A stretch of 64,000 nt of DNA from Nocardiopsis trehalosi NBRC 14201 (lineage in GTDB: Bacteria > Actinomycetota > Actinomycetes > Streptosporangiales > Streptosporangiaceae): assembly GCF_001552555.1 (NCBI RefSeq), contig NZ_BCRK01000004.1:1-64000 (forward strand). Direction: 5' to 3'. The position numbers and the translations under genes are program-made. Position 1 is the stretch's first letter; each line of letters opens with the position of its first letter. Positions 49,325-60,500 of the stretch are shown piece by piece. The notes beneath the pieces were generated by a model, which saw nothing but the letters and a program-made list of their open reading frames with translations, ran no database searches and was not told the origin of the DNA.

Positions 49325-50431
49325 TCAGCCCCCGCCGGCCGCGAACACCGCCTGCACCACGTGTCGGCGCCGCGCCGCGATGTCGGCCATCACCTCGGGC
49401 GCCCGCTCCAGCGGCTCGACGTCGGTCACCAGGTGGCGGCGGATGTCGGCGCCCCGCGCGCGCAGCAGCGCGACCGTCTCCACCGACAGCCGCTCGCGGT
49501 CCCACAGGTGCGCCATGCCGCGCGGCACCCGGCCGATCTGGGCGCACCGCACCGCCAGCCCGTTGTGGTGGAACTCCTCGCCCAGCCGGACCTCGTCGGC
49601 CCCGTCGGTGTAGAACGCCAGGTCCACCACCGTGCCCTGCGGGCGCAGCGACCGCAGCGCCAGCGCCAGCGCCGACGCCCGCCCCCGGCACTGGAACACC
49701 ACGTCCGCGCCGTGGTCGTTCGCCGCGTGGCGCCACCGCTCCTTCAGCACCCGCCCGGGGTCGCCCGTCCCGGAGTCCAGCGCCTCCAGCCCCAGCGCGG
49801 CGCACACCGCGCGCCGCGACGGGGTCGGGTCGAGCACCACCACGTCGGCGGCGCCGTGCTCCACCGCGAACAGGGCGGTGAGCACCCCGACCACCCCGGC
49901 GCCCACGACCGCGACCGTGCGGCCCGCGACGCCGTCGCCCAGCGACCGCACATCGGGGCCGCACACGTCGGCCGCGGCGTGCAGCAGGCCGTTGGCGCAG
50001 ATCGGCCCCATGTGGCAGGCGTACACCCCCAGCAGCGGGTCGAGGCCGTCGGGCAGCGGGACGAAGCGGTCCACCCGCGGGTCCGCCGTGTGGCCGGTGC
50101 GGTGGCCGTAGGCCATGGCCACCACCCGGCCCTCGGCGACGGCCCGGGTGCGGGTCTCCACCACCCGGCCCACCTGCATGTAGCCCAGCTTGCGCACCGG
50201 GTACGCCGCCTCCGGCGGCGCCCCGGTGAACAGGCCCAGCACCGGGTCCCAGCCCGACGTCAGCGCGGGGTTGGTGCCCTTGAGGAAGGTCAGCTCGGTC
50301 CCGGCGGACAGCCCGCTGTAGAGGGTCTCGACCCGGAACCCGCCCTCGGGGATCGGGGGGTCGGCCTCCTCCACGAACTCCAGCCGGCCCGGCCCGGTCA
50401 CGTACAGCACCCGTGTCGGCACGCCGATCAC
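49325..50431 (-). CDS. Medium-chain zinc-type dehydrogenase (MDR family)
   Basis: Protein of 368 aa. The cofactor site is AVVGAGVVGVLTALFAVE. The N-terminus has the GroES-like fold (GGFRVETLYSGLSAGTEL), but the usual catalytic Cys/zinc cysteines are not evident. YSGLSAGTEL is typical of the subgroup that often accompanies Gfo/Idh/MocA oxidoreductases. GTG 50431 overlaps the upstream gene's stop, so the two are coupled. It probably oxidises or reduces a sugar-derived alcohol. Confidence 0.8.
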   Translation of the reverse strand: MIGVPTRVLYVTGPGRLEFVEEADPPIPEGGFRVETLYSGLSAGTELTFLKGTNPALTSGWDPVLGLFTGAPPEAAYPVRKLGYMQVGRVVETRTRAVAEGRVVAMAYGHRTGHTADPRVDRFVPLPDGLDPLLGVYACHMGPICANGLLHAAADVCGPDVRSLGDGVAGRTVAVVGAGVVGVLTALFAVEHGAADVVVLDPTPSRRAVCAALGLEALDSGTGDPGRVLKERWRHAANDHGADVVFQCRGRASALALALRSLRPQGTVVDLAFYTDGADEVRLGEEFHHNGLAVRCAQIGRVPRGMAHLWDRERLSVETVALLRARGADIRRHLVTDVEPLERAPEVMADIAARRRHVVQAVFAAGGG

Positions 50432-51402
50432 CCCGCGTGGGGGCGGACGGCCGCGCCGGTGAGCGCGGACTCGGCGATGGCGCAGGTGACGCGGTGGGTG
50501 CGCAGCGCCTCGGCGTAGTCGGTGCGCACGTCGCCGCCCCGGCCCAGGACCGCGTCGACGAACGCGCGGTCGACCCGCTCCTTGGCGGTGCCGTCGTCCT
50601 CGAACAGCTCCGGCTCGGCCGCCGTGTGCACCCGCAGCCCCGCCTCCGACACCTCCAGCGCGAGCCCCTCGGCGTAGACCTCCACGCCCGCGCGGTGCTT
50701 CCACGCCAGCAGGCACGTCGCCGCCAGCGTGCCCACCGCGCCGCCGCGGAACCGAAGCGTGGCCACCGTGGCCGCCGCCACGTCGGCGTCGGGGATCCCG
50801 GCGGCCCGCGTCTCCGACTCCAGCGCGTGCACCGACTCCACCTCGCCGGCCAGCAGCCGCGCCAGGTCCACCACGTGCGCCGCCTGCTCGACCACCTGCC
50901 CGCCGGAGCGGTCGGCGCGCGCCCACCAGCCCACCGGCGGCACCTTGTCCAGCCAGTGGCCCAGCACCATGCGCACCTCGCGGCCCGCCAGCAGCTCCCG
51001 GGCGCGTTCGACCGCCTCCAGGTAGCGCCACTGGTGGCCGACAGCGGTCAGCAGCCCGCGTTCGCGCACCCGCGCCGCGATGTCCTCCGCGGCGGAGGTG
51101 TCGACGCCCAGGGGCTTCTCCACGAAGAACGGGAGCGCGGCGTCGACGGCCGCCAGTTCGGCCGGCCCGTGGGCGAAGGGCGGTACGCAGATGTAGACCG
51201 CGTCCAGCTCCTCCCGGGCCAGGAGTTCCTCGTGGTGGGGGTAGGGGGTGGCGCCGCAGCGGCGCGCGAGCGCGCCTGCGCGGTCCACGTCGGTGTCGGC
51301 CACGCCCGCGATGCGGACGTCGCCGAACCCTGAGAGCACCTCGGCGTGGCGCGCCGCAACGCCGCCCGCACCGATGATTCCGACCGAGCAGTCTGCCGTC
51401 AT
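50428..51402 (-). CDS. Gfo/Idh/MocA-family oxidoreductase
   Basis: Protein of 324 aa. The NAD(P) fold is GIIGAGGVAARHAEVL, with the EKPLGVDTS motif (catalytic Lys) and the GHQWRYLEAVERARE segment. It acts on a sugar or cyclitol. GAGGG precedes the ATG at 51402. It is divergent from gpgS with a 184-bp spacer containing TTTCG-GTT-CGAAA; common regulation is possible. Confidence 0.85.
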   Translation of the reverse strand: MTADCSVGIIGAGGVAARHAEVLSGFGDVRIAGVADTDVDRAGALARRCGATPYPHHEELLAREELDAVYICVPPFAHGPAELAAVDAALPFFVEKPLGVDTSAAEDIAARVRERGLLTAVGHQWRYLEAVERARELLAGREVRMVLGHWLDKVPPVGWWARADRSGGQVVEQAAHVVDLARLLAGEVESVHALESETRAAGIPDADVAAATVATLRFRGGAVGTLAATCLLAWKHRAGVEVYAEGLALEVSEAGLRVHTAAEPELFEDDGTAKERVDRAFVDAVLGRGGDVRTDYAEALRTHRVTCAIAESALTGAAVRPHAG

Positions 51403-51586
51403 GATGCCCTCTCTGCCGCTGGTGCGAAGTATCAAACATGAGATTTCGGTTCGAAACGGGTCGTCCTGGGCAGACGCACAGCGCGCGTCGAAAACCACAC
51501 GACCGCACGCTCACGTCCACACCGCCGCCACCGGCCGAGGACACCGACGACCGAGCCCGGTGAACGCCGCGCGACGAGAGGTCACC

Positions 51587-52576
51587 ATGGCGCCATCCGA
51601 CATCACCGACTGGTTCTCCCGACGCCTCAGCACCGCCCGCGACTGGCCCGCCGCCGAACTGGCCCGGGGCAAGGGGGCGACCCGTGTGAGCGTCGTCCTG
51701 CCCGCCCGCGACGAAGAGGCCACGGTCGGCCACATCGCCGGCGTCATCCGCCGGGCCCTCATGGAGGAGGTCCCACTCGTCGACGAGCTGGTGGTGATCG
51801 ACTCCAACTCCACCGACGGCACCGCGGCCGCCGCCGCGGCAGCGGGCGCCGAGGTCCACCGCCAGGACGACATCCTCCCCGAGATGCCCCCGCTGTGGGG
51901 CAAGGGCGAGGCCCTGTGGAAGTCCCTCGCGGTCACGACCGGCGACGTCGTCGCCTTCACCGACACCGACATCCGCAACTACACCCCCGACTTCGTCACC
52001 GGCCTGATCGGCCCCCTCCTGGCCGACCCCGACCTCGTCTACGTCAAGGGCTACTACGACCGCCCCCTCCGCGACGGCACCGAGGTCGCGCCGTGCGACG
52101 GCGGCCGCGTCACCGAACTCCTCGCCCGCCCCCTGCTCAACATGTGCTGGCCCGAGCTGGCCGGCGTGCTCCAGCCGCTGTCGGGCGAGTACGCCGGACG
52201 CCGCGCGGCCCTTGAGTCGGTCCCGTTCGTCTGCGGCTACGGCGTGGAGTTCGGGCTGCTCGTCGACCTGGTCGAGCGGTACGGCCTCGACCGCATCGCC
52301 CAGGTCGACCTCGGCGTGCGCGAGCACTCCCACCAGACGACCGCCGAACTCGGCCGCATGGCCGGCCAGATCATCGACACGGCGTGGATGCGGCTGCACC
52401 GGCGCGGCCTGGTGCTGCCCGACGGCCCGCCCGCCACCACGCTCACCCAGTTCACCCGCTCGGGGCCGCTCCCGCGGCCGCACGTCCACGACGTGGGCGT
52501 CACCGAGCGGCCGCCCATGGCCGAGGTCGCCGCCTCGCGCGCCCGGTCGATCCCGTCCCGGCAGGGGGAGGCATGA
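51587..52576 (+). CDS. gpgS: Glucosyl-3-phosphoglycerate synthase (GT81)
   Basis: Protein of 329 aa. The GT-A fold has VSVVLPARDEEATVG at the start, the WGKGEALWKSL motif, and FTDTDIRN in place of the usual DSD metal site. GYGVEFGLLVDLVERYG and VREHSHQTTAELGRMA are typical GpgS segments. It transfers glucose from a nucleotide sugar to 3-phosphoglycerate, the first step to glucosylglycerate or methylglucose lipopolysaccharide. GAGAGG precedes ATG 51587. It is coupled to the GT4 gene (ATGA overlap). No GpgP phosphatase gene is next to it. Confidence 0.87.
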   Translation: MAPSDITDWFSRRLSTARDWPAAELARGKGATRVSVVLPARDEEATVGHIAGVIRRALMEEVPLVDELVVIDSNSTDGTAAAAAAAGAEVHRQDDILPEMPPLWGKGEALWKSLAVTTGDVVAFTDTDIRNYTPDFVTGLIGPLLADPDLVYVKGYYDRPLRDGTEVAPCDGGRVTELLARPLLNMCWPELAGVLQPLSGEYAGRRAALESVPFVCGYGVEFGLLVDLVERYGLDRIAQVDLGVREHSHQTTAELGRMAGQIIDTAWMRLHRRGLVLPDGPPATTLTQFTRSGPLPRPHVHDVGVTERPPMAEVAASRARSIPSRQGEA

Positions 52577-53781
52577 TGGACCTCAGCGTCCTGATCAACG
52601 CGGGCCCGTGGCTGCCCGTCCCGCCCGAAGGCTACGGCGGCATCGAGAACGTCATCGCCACGCTGGTGCCCGAACTGCGCGCCGAGGGCGTGCACGTCGT
52701 GCTGGCGAGCGTGGGCGGCGCCACCCTGGAGGCCGACGAGCACGTCAGCCTGTTCCCCGAGGGCCGGTTCGCGCACATCCAGCGCCCCTACAACCAGGTC
52801 ATGGGGATCGCCCACGCCCACATGCAGATGGTCCTGGAGCGGGCGCGCCGCGGCGACGTCCGGCTGGTCCACGACCACCTGGAGGTCGTCGGCGCCGCCG
52901 TCCTCGGCGCGGCCGGCCCGGCCGTGCCCCCGGTGCTGCACACGCTCCACTGGGACCTGCGCAAGCACCCGGAGTTCTACGGCGGGTTCAACGGCAACGG
53001 CCGGCTGTTCGTCAACGGGGTCTCGGCGTCCCAGCTCGCGCGGGCCCCGGAGGCCCTGCGCGCGTGCAGCCTCGGCCACGCGCACCTGTCGACCCCCCTG
53101 GCGGTGGACGCCGACCGGCGCCCCGCCCCGGCCAAGCAGCCCTACGCCGTCATGGTCGGCCGGATCACGCGCGCCAAGGGGACGCACATCGCGGCCGCGG
53201 CCTGCCGCCGGCTCGGCATCCCCCTGGTGCTGGCCGGCCCGGTCAACGGCATCGACACCGTCCAGGAGCTGGCCGAGGTCTACGCCGACCCCAGCCACCC
53301 CCTGCACGGTGCCCCGGACGTGCGCTACTTCATGGAGGACGTGCACCCCCACGTCGACGGCGAGGCCGTGCGCTGGATCGGCACCGTCGCCGGCGCCGCC
53401 CGCGACGACCTGGTCGCCGCCGCGCGCGCCGCCCTGTTCCCCGTGCAGTGGGCCGAGCCCGGTGGCACGGCCGTGATCGAGGCGATGGCGTGCGGCACGC
53501 CGGTCGTCGGCATCGGCCGCGGCTGCCTGCCCGAACTGGTCGACCACGGCCGCACCGGCCTGCTGGCCGACGACGACGAGGGGTTCGCCCGGCTGCTGCC
53601 CCGCGCCGAGGAGATCGACCCGGACGAGTGCCGCAAGGAGGCCGCCGCGCGGTTCACCCCGCGCACCATGGCCCTGCGCTACCTGGAGCTGTACGAGCGC
53701 GCGCTCAGCCGCCCGCGGACGGTCGTGGAGGTGCCCGCCCGGCCCGCGCCGGCCGCTGCGCAGCCCGCGCCGCCGCGCTGA
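52573..53781 (+). CDS. Glycosyltransferase family 4
   Basis: Protein of 402 aa. The GT-B N-terminus is PWLPVPPEGYGGIENVI, with HDHLEVVG mid-domain. The nucleotide-sugar site contains MVGRITRAKGTHIA and WAEPGGTAVIEAMACGTPVV (E-x7-E motif region). The C-terminal about 20 residues are Ala/Pro-rich. The 4-nt overlap with gpgS suggests it extends or decorates the glucosylglycerate product, or makes a related osmolyte (inference). Confidence 0.85.
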   Translation: MMDLSVLINAGPWLPVPPEGYGGIENVIATLVPELRAEGVHVVLASVGGATLEADEHVSLFPEGRFAHIQRPYNQVMGIAHAHMQMVLERARRGDVRLVHDHLEVVGAAVLGAAGPAVPPVLHTLHWDLRKHPEFYGGFNGNGRLFVNGVSASQLARAPEALRACSLGHAHLSTPLAVDADRRPAPAKQPYAVMVGRITRAKGTHIAAAACRRLGIPLVLAGPVNGIDTVQELAEVYADPSHPLHGAPDVRYFMEDVHPHVDGEAVRWIGTVAGAARDDLVAAARAALFPVQWAEPGGTAVIEAMACGTPVVGIGRGCLPELVDHGRTGLLADDDEGFARLLPRAEEIDPDECRKEAAARFTPRTMALRYLELYERALSRPRTVVEVPARPAPAAAQPAPPR

Positions 53782-53814
53782 CCGCCCGCCGACCGCCGCG
53801 CCGCCGCGCACCGC

Positions 53815-53843
53815 CGCCCCGCCCGGAGAGTCCGGGCGGGGCG
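53815..53843 (+). terminator. Terminator of the gpgS operon
   Basis: CGCCCCGCCCGGA and TCCGGGCGGGGCG form a 13-bp perfect stem with a GAG loop, 34 nt after the glycosyltransferase stop. Confidence 0.65.
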
Positions 53844-54228
53844 CGGCCGTGTCCGCCCGGAGCGGAACGCCTGCGCGCCGACCGGGAATACCCGGTGTCC
53901 TTTGCGGGGCGTTCCGCGCCCCCATGACATTCGATGCGCCGAATGCCGGGAAGATCGATCGCATTTCCTCCGGGCATCCGCCCGGCGGCCGTTCCCGCCG
54001 CCGCGGCAACGACTATTTATCCGTAGTTGTACCTATTTGACGTTGGCAAACGTGGATTGTGTGGTGATCATGCGTCGAACGCGTAATTGGCGTCCGGTGT
54101 CCTTTTGTCGACACCGCCACATCGGCGTGGTTTCGTGTCGGCACTCCGTGAGCGTGGGAGGATACCCACATCCACCGTCATCCATGGCGCCGCCCCGCCA
54201 TGTTGAAAAACCGTGAGGACGAACATTC
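53844..54228 (+). promoter_or_regulatory. AT-richer promoter region of the PKS locus
   Basis: This 385-bp spacer is markedly less GC-rich around 54010-54130. TTGACG (54037-54042) is a -35 candidate, overlapped by the inverted repeat ACGTT-GGCA-AACGT (54040-54053). CCGGTGTCCTTT occurs twice (53892-53903 and 54094-54105). The ribosome-binding site GTGAGGA precedes the ACP start. No gene is credible in it. Confidence 0.45.
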
Positions 54229-54516
54229 ATGCCTGCCGATCCGGCGACCGCGCCCCTGGACCTCCGCGCGTGGCTGATCGACGCGATCGCCCGGCGCACC
54301 GGCGCCGACCCCGCCGACATCGACCCCCGCCAGCCGTTCACCGCGCTCGGGCTCGGCTCCCGCGACGCCGTCGAACTCTGCGGCGAACTCCAGGCCCTCC
54401 TCGGCCGGCCGGTCTCCCCGCTCCTGGTGTGGCGCCACCCCACCGTCGACGCCCTCGCCGACCACTTCGCCGCCCCGTCCGGCGGCCGGGTCACCGCGGG
54501 CCCCTCCGGTACCTGA
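54229..54516 (+). CDS. Discrete acyl carrier protein
   Basis: Protein of 95 aa. The phosphopantetheine attachment motif is LGLGSRDAVEL, with Ser as the carrier residue (LGxDS is replaced by LGLGS). The surrounding helical pattern, including VSPLLVWRHPTVDALADHF, is typical of PKS-type carrier domains. It lies 36 nt ahead of the PKS gene and probably receives the acyl-AMP from the FAAL or offloads the product. Confidence 0.85.
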   Translation: MPADPATAPLDLRAWLIDAIARRTGADPADIDPRQPFTALGLGSRDAVELCGELQALLGRPVSPLLVWRHPTVDALADHFAAPSGGRVTAGPSGT

Positions 54517-54552
54517 CCCGCGCCCCACCCGCCCGAACGGAGCCCCATCCGC

Positions 54553-57500
54553 ATGACCGGCCGCCGCCTGTCCCCGCCCCGCGCCGCCGCCGCCCGCCCG
54601 CCCCGCGCCACCCCCGTCGCCGTCATCGGCATGGGCTGCCGCCTCCCCGGCGGCACCAGCGGACCGGCCGCCCTGTGGCGGCTGCTCACCGAGGGCCGTG
54701 ACGCCATCGGACCCGTCCCCGCCGACCGCTGGGACGCCGCCCGCTACGCCGACCCCGACCCCTCCGTCCCCGGGCGGGTCGCCGCCGCCCTCGGCGGCTA
54801 CCTCGACGCCGTCGACGGCTTCGACGCCCGCTTCTTCGGCATCCCCACCGCCGAGGCCCGCGCCATGGACCCCCAGCAGCGCGTCCTATTGGAGGTCGTC
54901 CACGAGGCGCTCGACCACGCCGGGCTACCCACCGCCGACCTCGCCGGCCGCCCCGTCGGCGTGTTCACCGGCATCTCGCACATCGACTACGCCCTGCGCT
55001 GCAACGCCTGGCGCGTCCCAGGCGACGACCTGGAGACCTACGCCGCCACCGGCAACACCCACTCCGTGGCCGCCGGGCGGATCTCCTACACCCTCGGCCT
55101 GACCGGACCCGCCCTCGCCGTCGACACCGCCTGCTCCTCCGGGCTGGCCGCCGTCCACCTCGCCGTGCGCAGCCTGCGCTCCGGCGAGTGCGACACCGCC
55201 GTCGCCGGAGCGGTCAACCTCATCCTCGACCCCGGCGTCTCCACCACCTTCACCCGCTGGGGCATGCTCTCGCCCAGCGGGCGCTGCCGCTCCTTCGACG
55301 CCGCGGCCGACGGCTTCGTCCGCAGCGAGGGGTGCGCCGCCGTCGTCCTCAAACCGCTCGACGCCGCCCTCGCCGACGGCGACCCCGTCCACGGCGTCAT
55401 CCGCGGCACCGCCCTCAACCAGGACGGCCGCACCAACGGGCTCACCGCCCCCTCCGGCGCCGCCCAGGAGGCCGTGCTGCGCGCCGCCCTCGCCGACGCC
55501 GGCGCCGACCCCGGCGACATCGGCATGATCGAGGCCCACGGCACCGGCACCCCCATCGGCGACCCCATCGAGTTCGCCGCCCTCGCCGCGGTCTACGGCG
55601 ACGCCCGGCGCGGCCGCCGCCTGCCCATCGGCTCGGTCAAGGCCAACCTCGGCCACACCGAGTCCGCCGCCGGCCTCGTCGGCCTGGTCAAGGCCCTGCT
55701 CGCCGTCCGGCACGGCGCCGCGCCCGCCACCCCGCACTTCCGCGTCTGGAACCCCGAGATCAGCGCCGACGGCACCGGCATGTTCGTCCCGACCGCCACC
55801 ACCCCCTGGACGGTGCGCCGCCGCACCCGGCTCGCCGCCGTGTCGTCCTTCGGGCTGAGCGGCACCAACGCCCACGCCGTCGTCGAGGGCCCGCCCGCGC
55901 CGCGCCGCCGACCGCCCCGCCGGGCCGCCGCCCCCGCGCCGGCCCCCGATGACCACCGCGCCCGCCTCTTCCCCGTCTCCGGCGGCTCCGCCGCCGCGGT
56001 CGCCGCCAGCGCGCGCCGCCTCGCCGACTGGGTCGAGGGCGACGGCGCCGCCACCCCCCTCGCCGACATCGGGCACACCCTCGCCCTGCGCCGCACCCAC
56101 CACGGGGCGCGCGCCGCCGTCGTCGCCGCCGACCACGCCGAACTCGCCGCCCGGCTGCGCGGCGCCGCCGACGGCGCGCCCGGCACCGCCACGGGCACCG
56201 CGCCCGCCGGCGGCGGCCGCGGCCCGGTGTGGGTGTTCCCCGGGCAGGGCGGCCAGTGGGCCGGCATGGGCGCCGCGCTGCTCGCCGGCGAACCCGCGTT
56301 CGCCGCCGCCGTCGACACCCTCGACCCCCTCATCGCCGACGAGGCCGGGTTCTCGGTGCGCGCCGCCCTCGCCGGCGACGCCCCCGCCGAGCGCATCGAC
56401 CACCTCCAGCCCACGCTCTTCGCCTTCCAGGTCGGCCTCGCCGCCGCGTGGCGGGCGCACGGCGCCGAACCCGCCGCCGTCATCGGCCACTCCATGGGCG
56501 AGGCCGCCGCCGCCGTCGCCGCCGGGGCCCTCACCCCCGCCGACGGCGCCCGCGTCGTCTGCCGCCGCTCCCGGCTGCTCGCCCGCCTCGCGGGCCGCGG
56601 GGCCATGGCCGCCGTCGAATGCGGCGCCGACGACGTCCGCGACGACCTCGCCGCCGCCGGCGCCCACGCCACCCGCGTCGCCGTCGTCAACGCGCCCGCG
56701 TCCACGGTCGTCGCCGGACCACCCGACGAGGTCGACCGCCTCACCGCCCGATGGGAGGAGCGCGGCGTGCCCGCCCGCCGCGTCGCCGTCGACGTCGCCT
56801 CCCACTCCCCGGCCGTCGACCCCGTCCTCGCCGACGTCACCGCCGCCCTCGCCGGGATCGCCCCCGCGCGGCCCGCCGTCCGCTGCTACGGCACCGCCGG
56901 CCCCGACCCGCGCGCGTCCCCCGCCTTCGACGCCGCCTACTGGGCCGACAACCTGCGCCGCCCGGTCGGCTTCGCCGCCGCCGTCCGCGCCGCACTCGAC
57001 GACGGCCACCGCCTCTTCGCCGAACTCTCCCCGCACCCGCTGCTCACCCGCGCCGTCACCGACACCGCCGACACCGCCGGGCGCCGCGCCACCGCGCTCG
57101 CCTCGGTGCGCCGCGACACCGACCCCGTCCTCGCCGTGCGCACCGCCGTCGCCGCCGCCTTCTGCGCCGGCGCCCCCATCGACTGGGCGCGCGTCCACCC
57201 CGGCGGCCGGACCGCCGAGCCGCCGCCCCGCGCCTGGGACCACCAGCGCCTCCTCGTCCCGCCCGCCGACACCGCCGCCCCCGCCCGCGCCGGGCACCCG
57301 ATCCTCGGCGCGCACGCCGTCCTGCCCGACGACCACGGCCGGCACGTCTGGAGCGCCGACGTCGGCACCGGCGCGCTGCCCTGGCTCGCCGACCACCGGT
57401 TCAACGGGGTCGCCTTCCTCCCCCTGGCCGTCTACGTCGAGATGGCCCTCACCGCCGCGGCCACCGCCCTCGACGCCGACCCCGCCGACATCGAGGTCGC

Positions 57501-60500
57501 CGACCTGCGCCTGGAGACCTTCCTCGCCGTCGACGCCACCACCCGGCTCACCGTCCGCGCCGACCTCGATCTCGACGGCGACGCCGCCGCGTTCGCCGTC
57601 GCCGCCCGCGACGGCGCCGAATGGACCCGCACCTGCTCGGCCCGGCTCCGCCGCGCCCCCCGCGGCGCCGCCCCCGCCCCGCTGCCCCCGCCCGGGCCCC
57701 GCCTCGCCGCCGGCCCCGGGTTCGGCCCCGCCGAGTTCTACGACCTGCTGGCCCGCACCCCCATCCGGTTCGGCCCGCTGTTCCAGGGCGTGCGGCGGGT
57801 CCGCGTCGACCCCGACGGCACCGCGTTCACCGCCGTCGGCGAGGTCGCCGTCGCCCCCGCCGCCCGCCCCGGAACCACCGGCCACACCCTGCACCCGCTG
57901 CTGTTCGACGCCTGCCTGCAGGTGTTCGCCGCGCCGCTGCTGGCCACCGTCTCCGACGCCTCCGGCCTGCCCACCGCAATCGACCGCGTCCGGCTGCACC
58001 GCGCCCCCGGCACCGCCGCCTACTGCGTCGCCGAGGGCCGCCTCGTCGCCGGCGGCGTCACCGGCCGCTTCCGCGTGGTCGACGCCGACGGGCACGTCCT
58101 CGCCGAGGCCGACGGCGTGCGCGTCCGCGTCGACGGCGGCGCCGCACCCCGCTTCGACGAGCGCCTGCACCGCGTCGCCTGGACCGAGGAGCCCGCCCCG
58201 CCCGCCCCCACCGCACCCCCGGGCGCCTGGCTGGTGGTGGCCGAGGACGGCGCCCCCGACGCCGCGGCCCTGGCCCGCGAGATCACCGCGCGGGGCGGCA
58301 CCGCCGCCACCGCCCGCCCCGACGGCGCCCCCGCCGCGCTCGGCGGCCTCGGCGGCCTGCGCGGCGTCGTCTACGCCGCCGCGCCCCCCGCGCCCGGCGC
58401 CCCGCCGGTGCCCGACCCCGACCGCGCCCGGCGGCGCGTCGGCGACCTCCTCCGGCTGCTGCGCACCCTCGCCGCCGACGACTCCGGGGCCCTCCCGCGC
58501 CTGGTCGTCCTCACCCGCGACGCCTGCCCGGTCCGCCCCGGCGACGGCCTCGGCACCGACCAGGCGCCCCTGCGCGCGCTCACCCGCGCCGCCGCCCACG
58601 AGCACCCCGGGCTCGACGTCGCCCACATCGACACCGACCCCGCCACCCCGGTCGCCCGCGTCGCCGACGAACTCCTCGCCGCCGCCGGCACCGACACCGC
58701 CCTGCGCGCCGGCCGCCGCTACACCGCCCGGCTGCGCAACGCGCCGCTGCGCCCCGAGGAGCGGCGCCGGGTCCGCCGCGACCCCGCCCGCGACGCGGTC
58801 GCCGTCCGCGTCCGCACCCCCGGCGACCTCGCCGGGCTCGAGACCGCCGCCGCCGCGCGGCGCGCGCCCGGCCCCGGCGAGGTCGAGGTGCGCGTCGCCG
58901 CCGCCGGGCTCAACTACGCCGACGTGCTCCAGGCCATGGGGCTCTACCCCGAACGGCTCCCGCTCGGCGCCGACGCCGCCGGCACCGTCGTCCGCGTCGG
59001 CCCGGGCACCACCGGCGCCCGCCTCGGCGACCGGGTCGCCCTGATGGCCGCCGGCGCCCTGCGCACCCACGTCACCGCCCCGGCCGCCGCGCTGATCCCG
59101 CTCCCCGACGACCTGCCGTCCGCCGACGCCGCCGCGCTGCCCTGCGTCTACGCCACCGCCTGGTACGCGCTGCGCCACCTCGCCCGGCCCCGCCCCGGCG
59201 AGACCGTCCTCATCCACTCCGCCACCGGAGGCGTCGGCCTGGCCGCCCTGCACGTCGCCCGGGGCATGGGCGCCCGCGTCCTCGCCACCGCCGGCACCGA
59301 GGCGAAGCGCGACCTGCTGCGCGGTATGGGGGTGGAGCACGTCATGGACTCCCGCACCCTGGACTTCGCCCGCGCGGCCCGCGCCGCCACCGGCGGCCGC
59401 GGGGTCGACGTCGTGCTCAACCCCCTGACCGGCCGGGCGCAGCGGGCCGGGCTGGAGGCGCTGCGGACCGGCGGCCGGTTCATCGAGATCGGCAAGCGCG
59501 ACATCTACGCCGGGACCGCCATCGACCCCGCGCCGTTCCGCCGGGGCGTGGTCTTCGCCGCCGTCGACCTCGCCGGACTCGCCACCGACCGCCCCGACCT
59601 GCTGCACGAGGTGCTGCGCGAGGTCGCCGCCGAACTGCACGCCGGGCGCCTCGCCCGGCTGCCCACCACCGAGCTGCCGTTCGGCGACGCCGCCACCGCC
59701 TTCCGCACCCTCGCCGCGGGCCGGCACGTCGGCAAACTGGTGCTGACCGCGCCCACCGGCCCCGTCGAGGCCGTCGTCGACCCGGCCGAGGTCCCCGTCG
59801 TCCGCTCCGACGGCGCCTACATCGTCACCGGCGGCCTCGGCGGCCTCGGCCTGCGCCTCGCCGAGCACCTCGCCCGCGAAGGCGCCGCCCGCGTCGTCCT
59901 CAACGGCCGGACCGCCCCCGGCGGCGACACCGAGGCCGCTCTGGACCACCTGCGCTCCCTCGGCACCGACGTGCGCGTCGAACTCGGCGACATCGCCGAG
60001 CACGGCACCGCCGAACGCCTGGTCGCCGCCGCCGAGGACGGCGGCACCCCGCTGCGCGGCGTCGCCCACGCGGCCGCCGTGGTCGCCGACGGCACCGTCG
60101 CCCTGCTCGACGCCGCCACCCTCGACGCCGCCTGGCGGCCCAAGGCGGCCGGCGCGTGGCGGCTGCACGAGGCCACCGCGCCGCGCACCCCCGACTGGTG
60201 GCTGCTGTTCTCCTCCGCCGCGGCGCTGGTCGGGCCACCGGGCCAGGGCGGCTACGCCGCCGCCAACGCCTGGCTCGACGCCTTCGCCGTCTGGCGGCGC
60301 GCCCAGGGCCTGCCCGCCACCAGCGTCGCCTGGGGCGCCTGGGCCGAGATCGGCGCCGGGGCGCACATGGCTCGCCGCGGGCACAGCGTGATCGACCCCG
60401 ACGAGGGCATCGCCGCCATCGACCGGCTGCTGCGCCACGACCGCACCTGCACCGGCTACCTGCCCGTCGACGCCGAGCTGTGGCGCAAGACCCTGCCGCA

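Noticed and set aside
53892-54105. Two copies of CCGGTGTCCTTT as a mobile-element target duplication
   Set aside because: Only 12 bp, with no element between them; more likely regulatory or chance.
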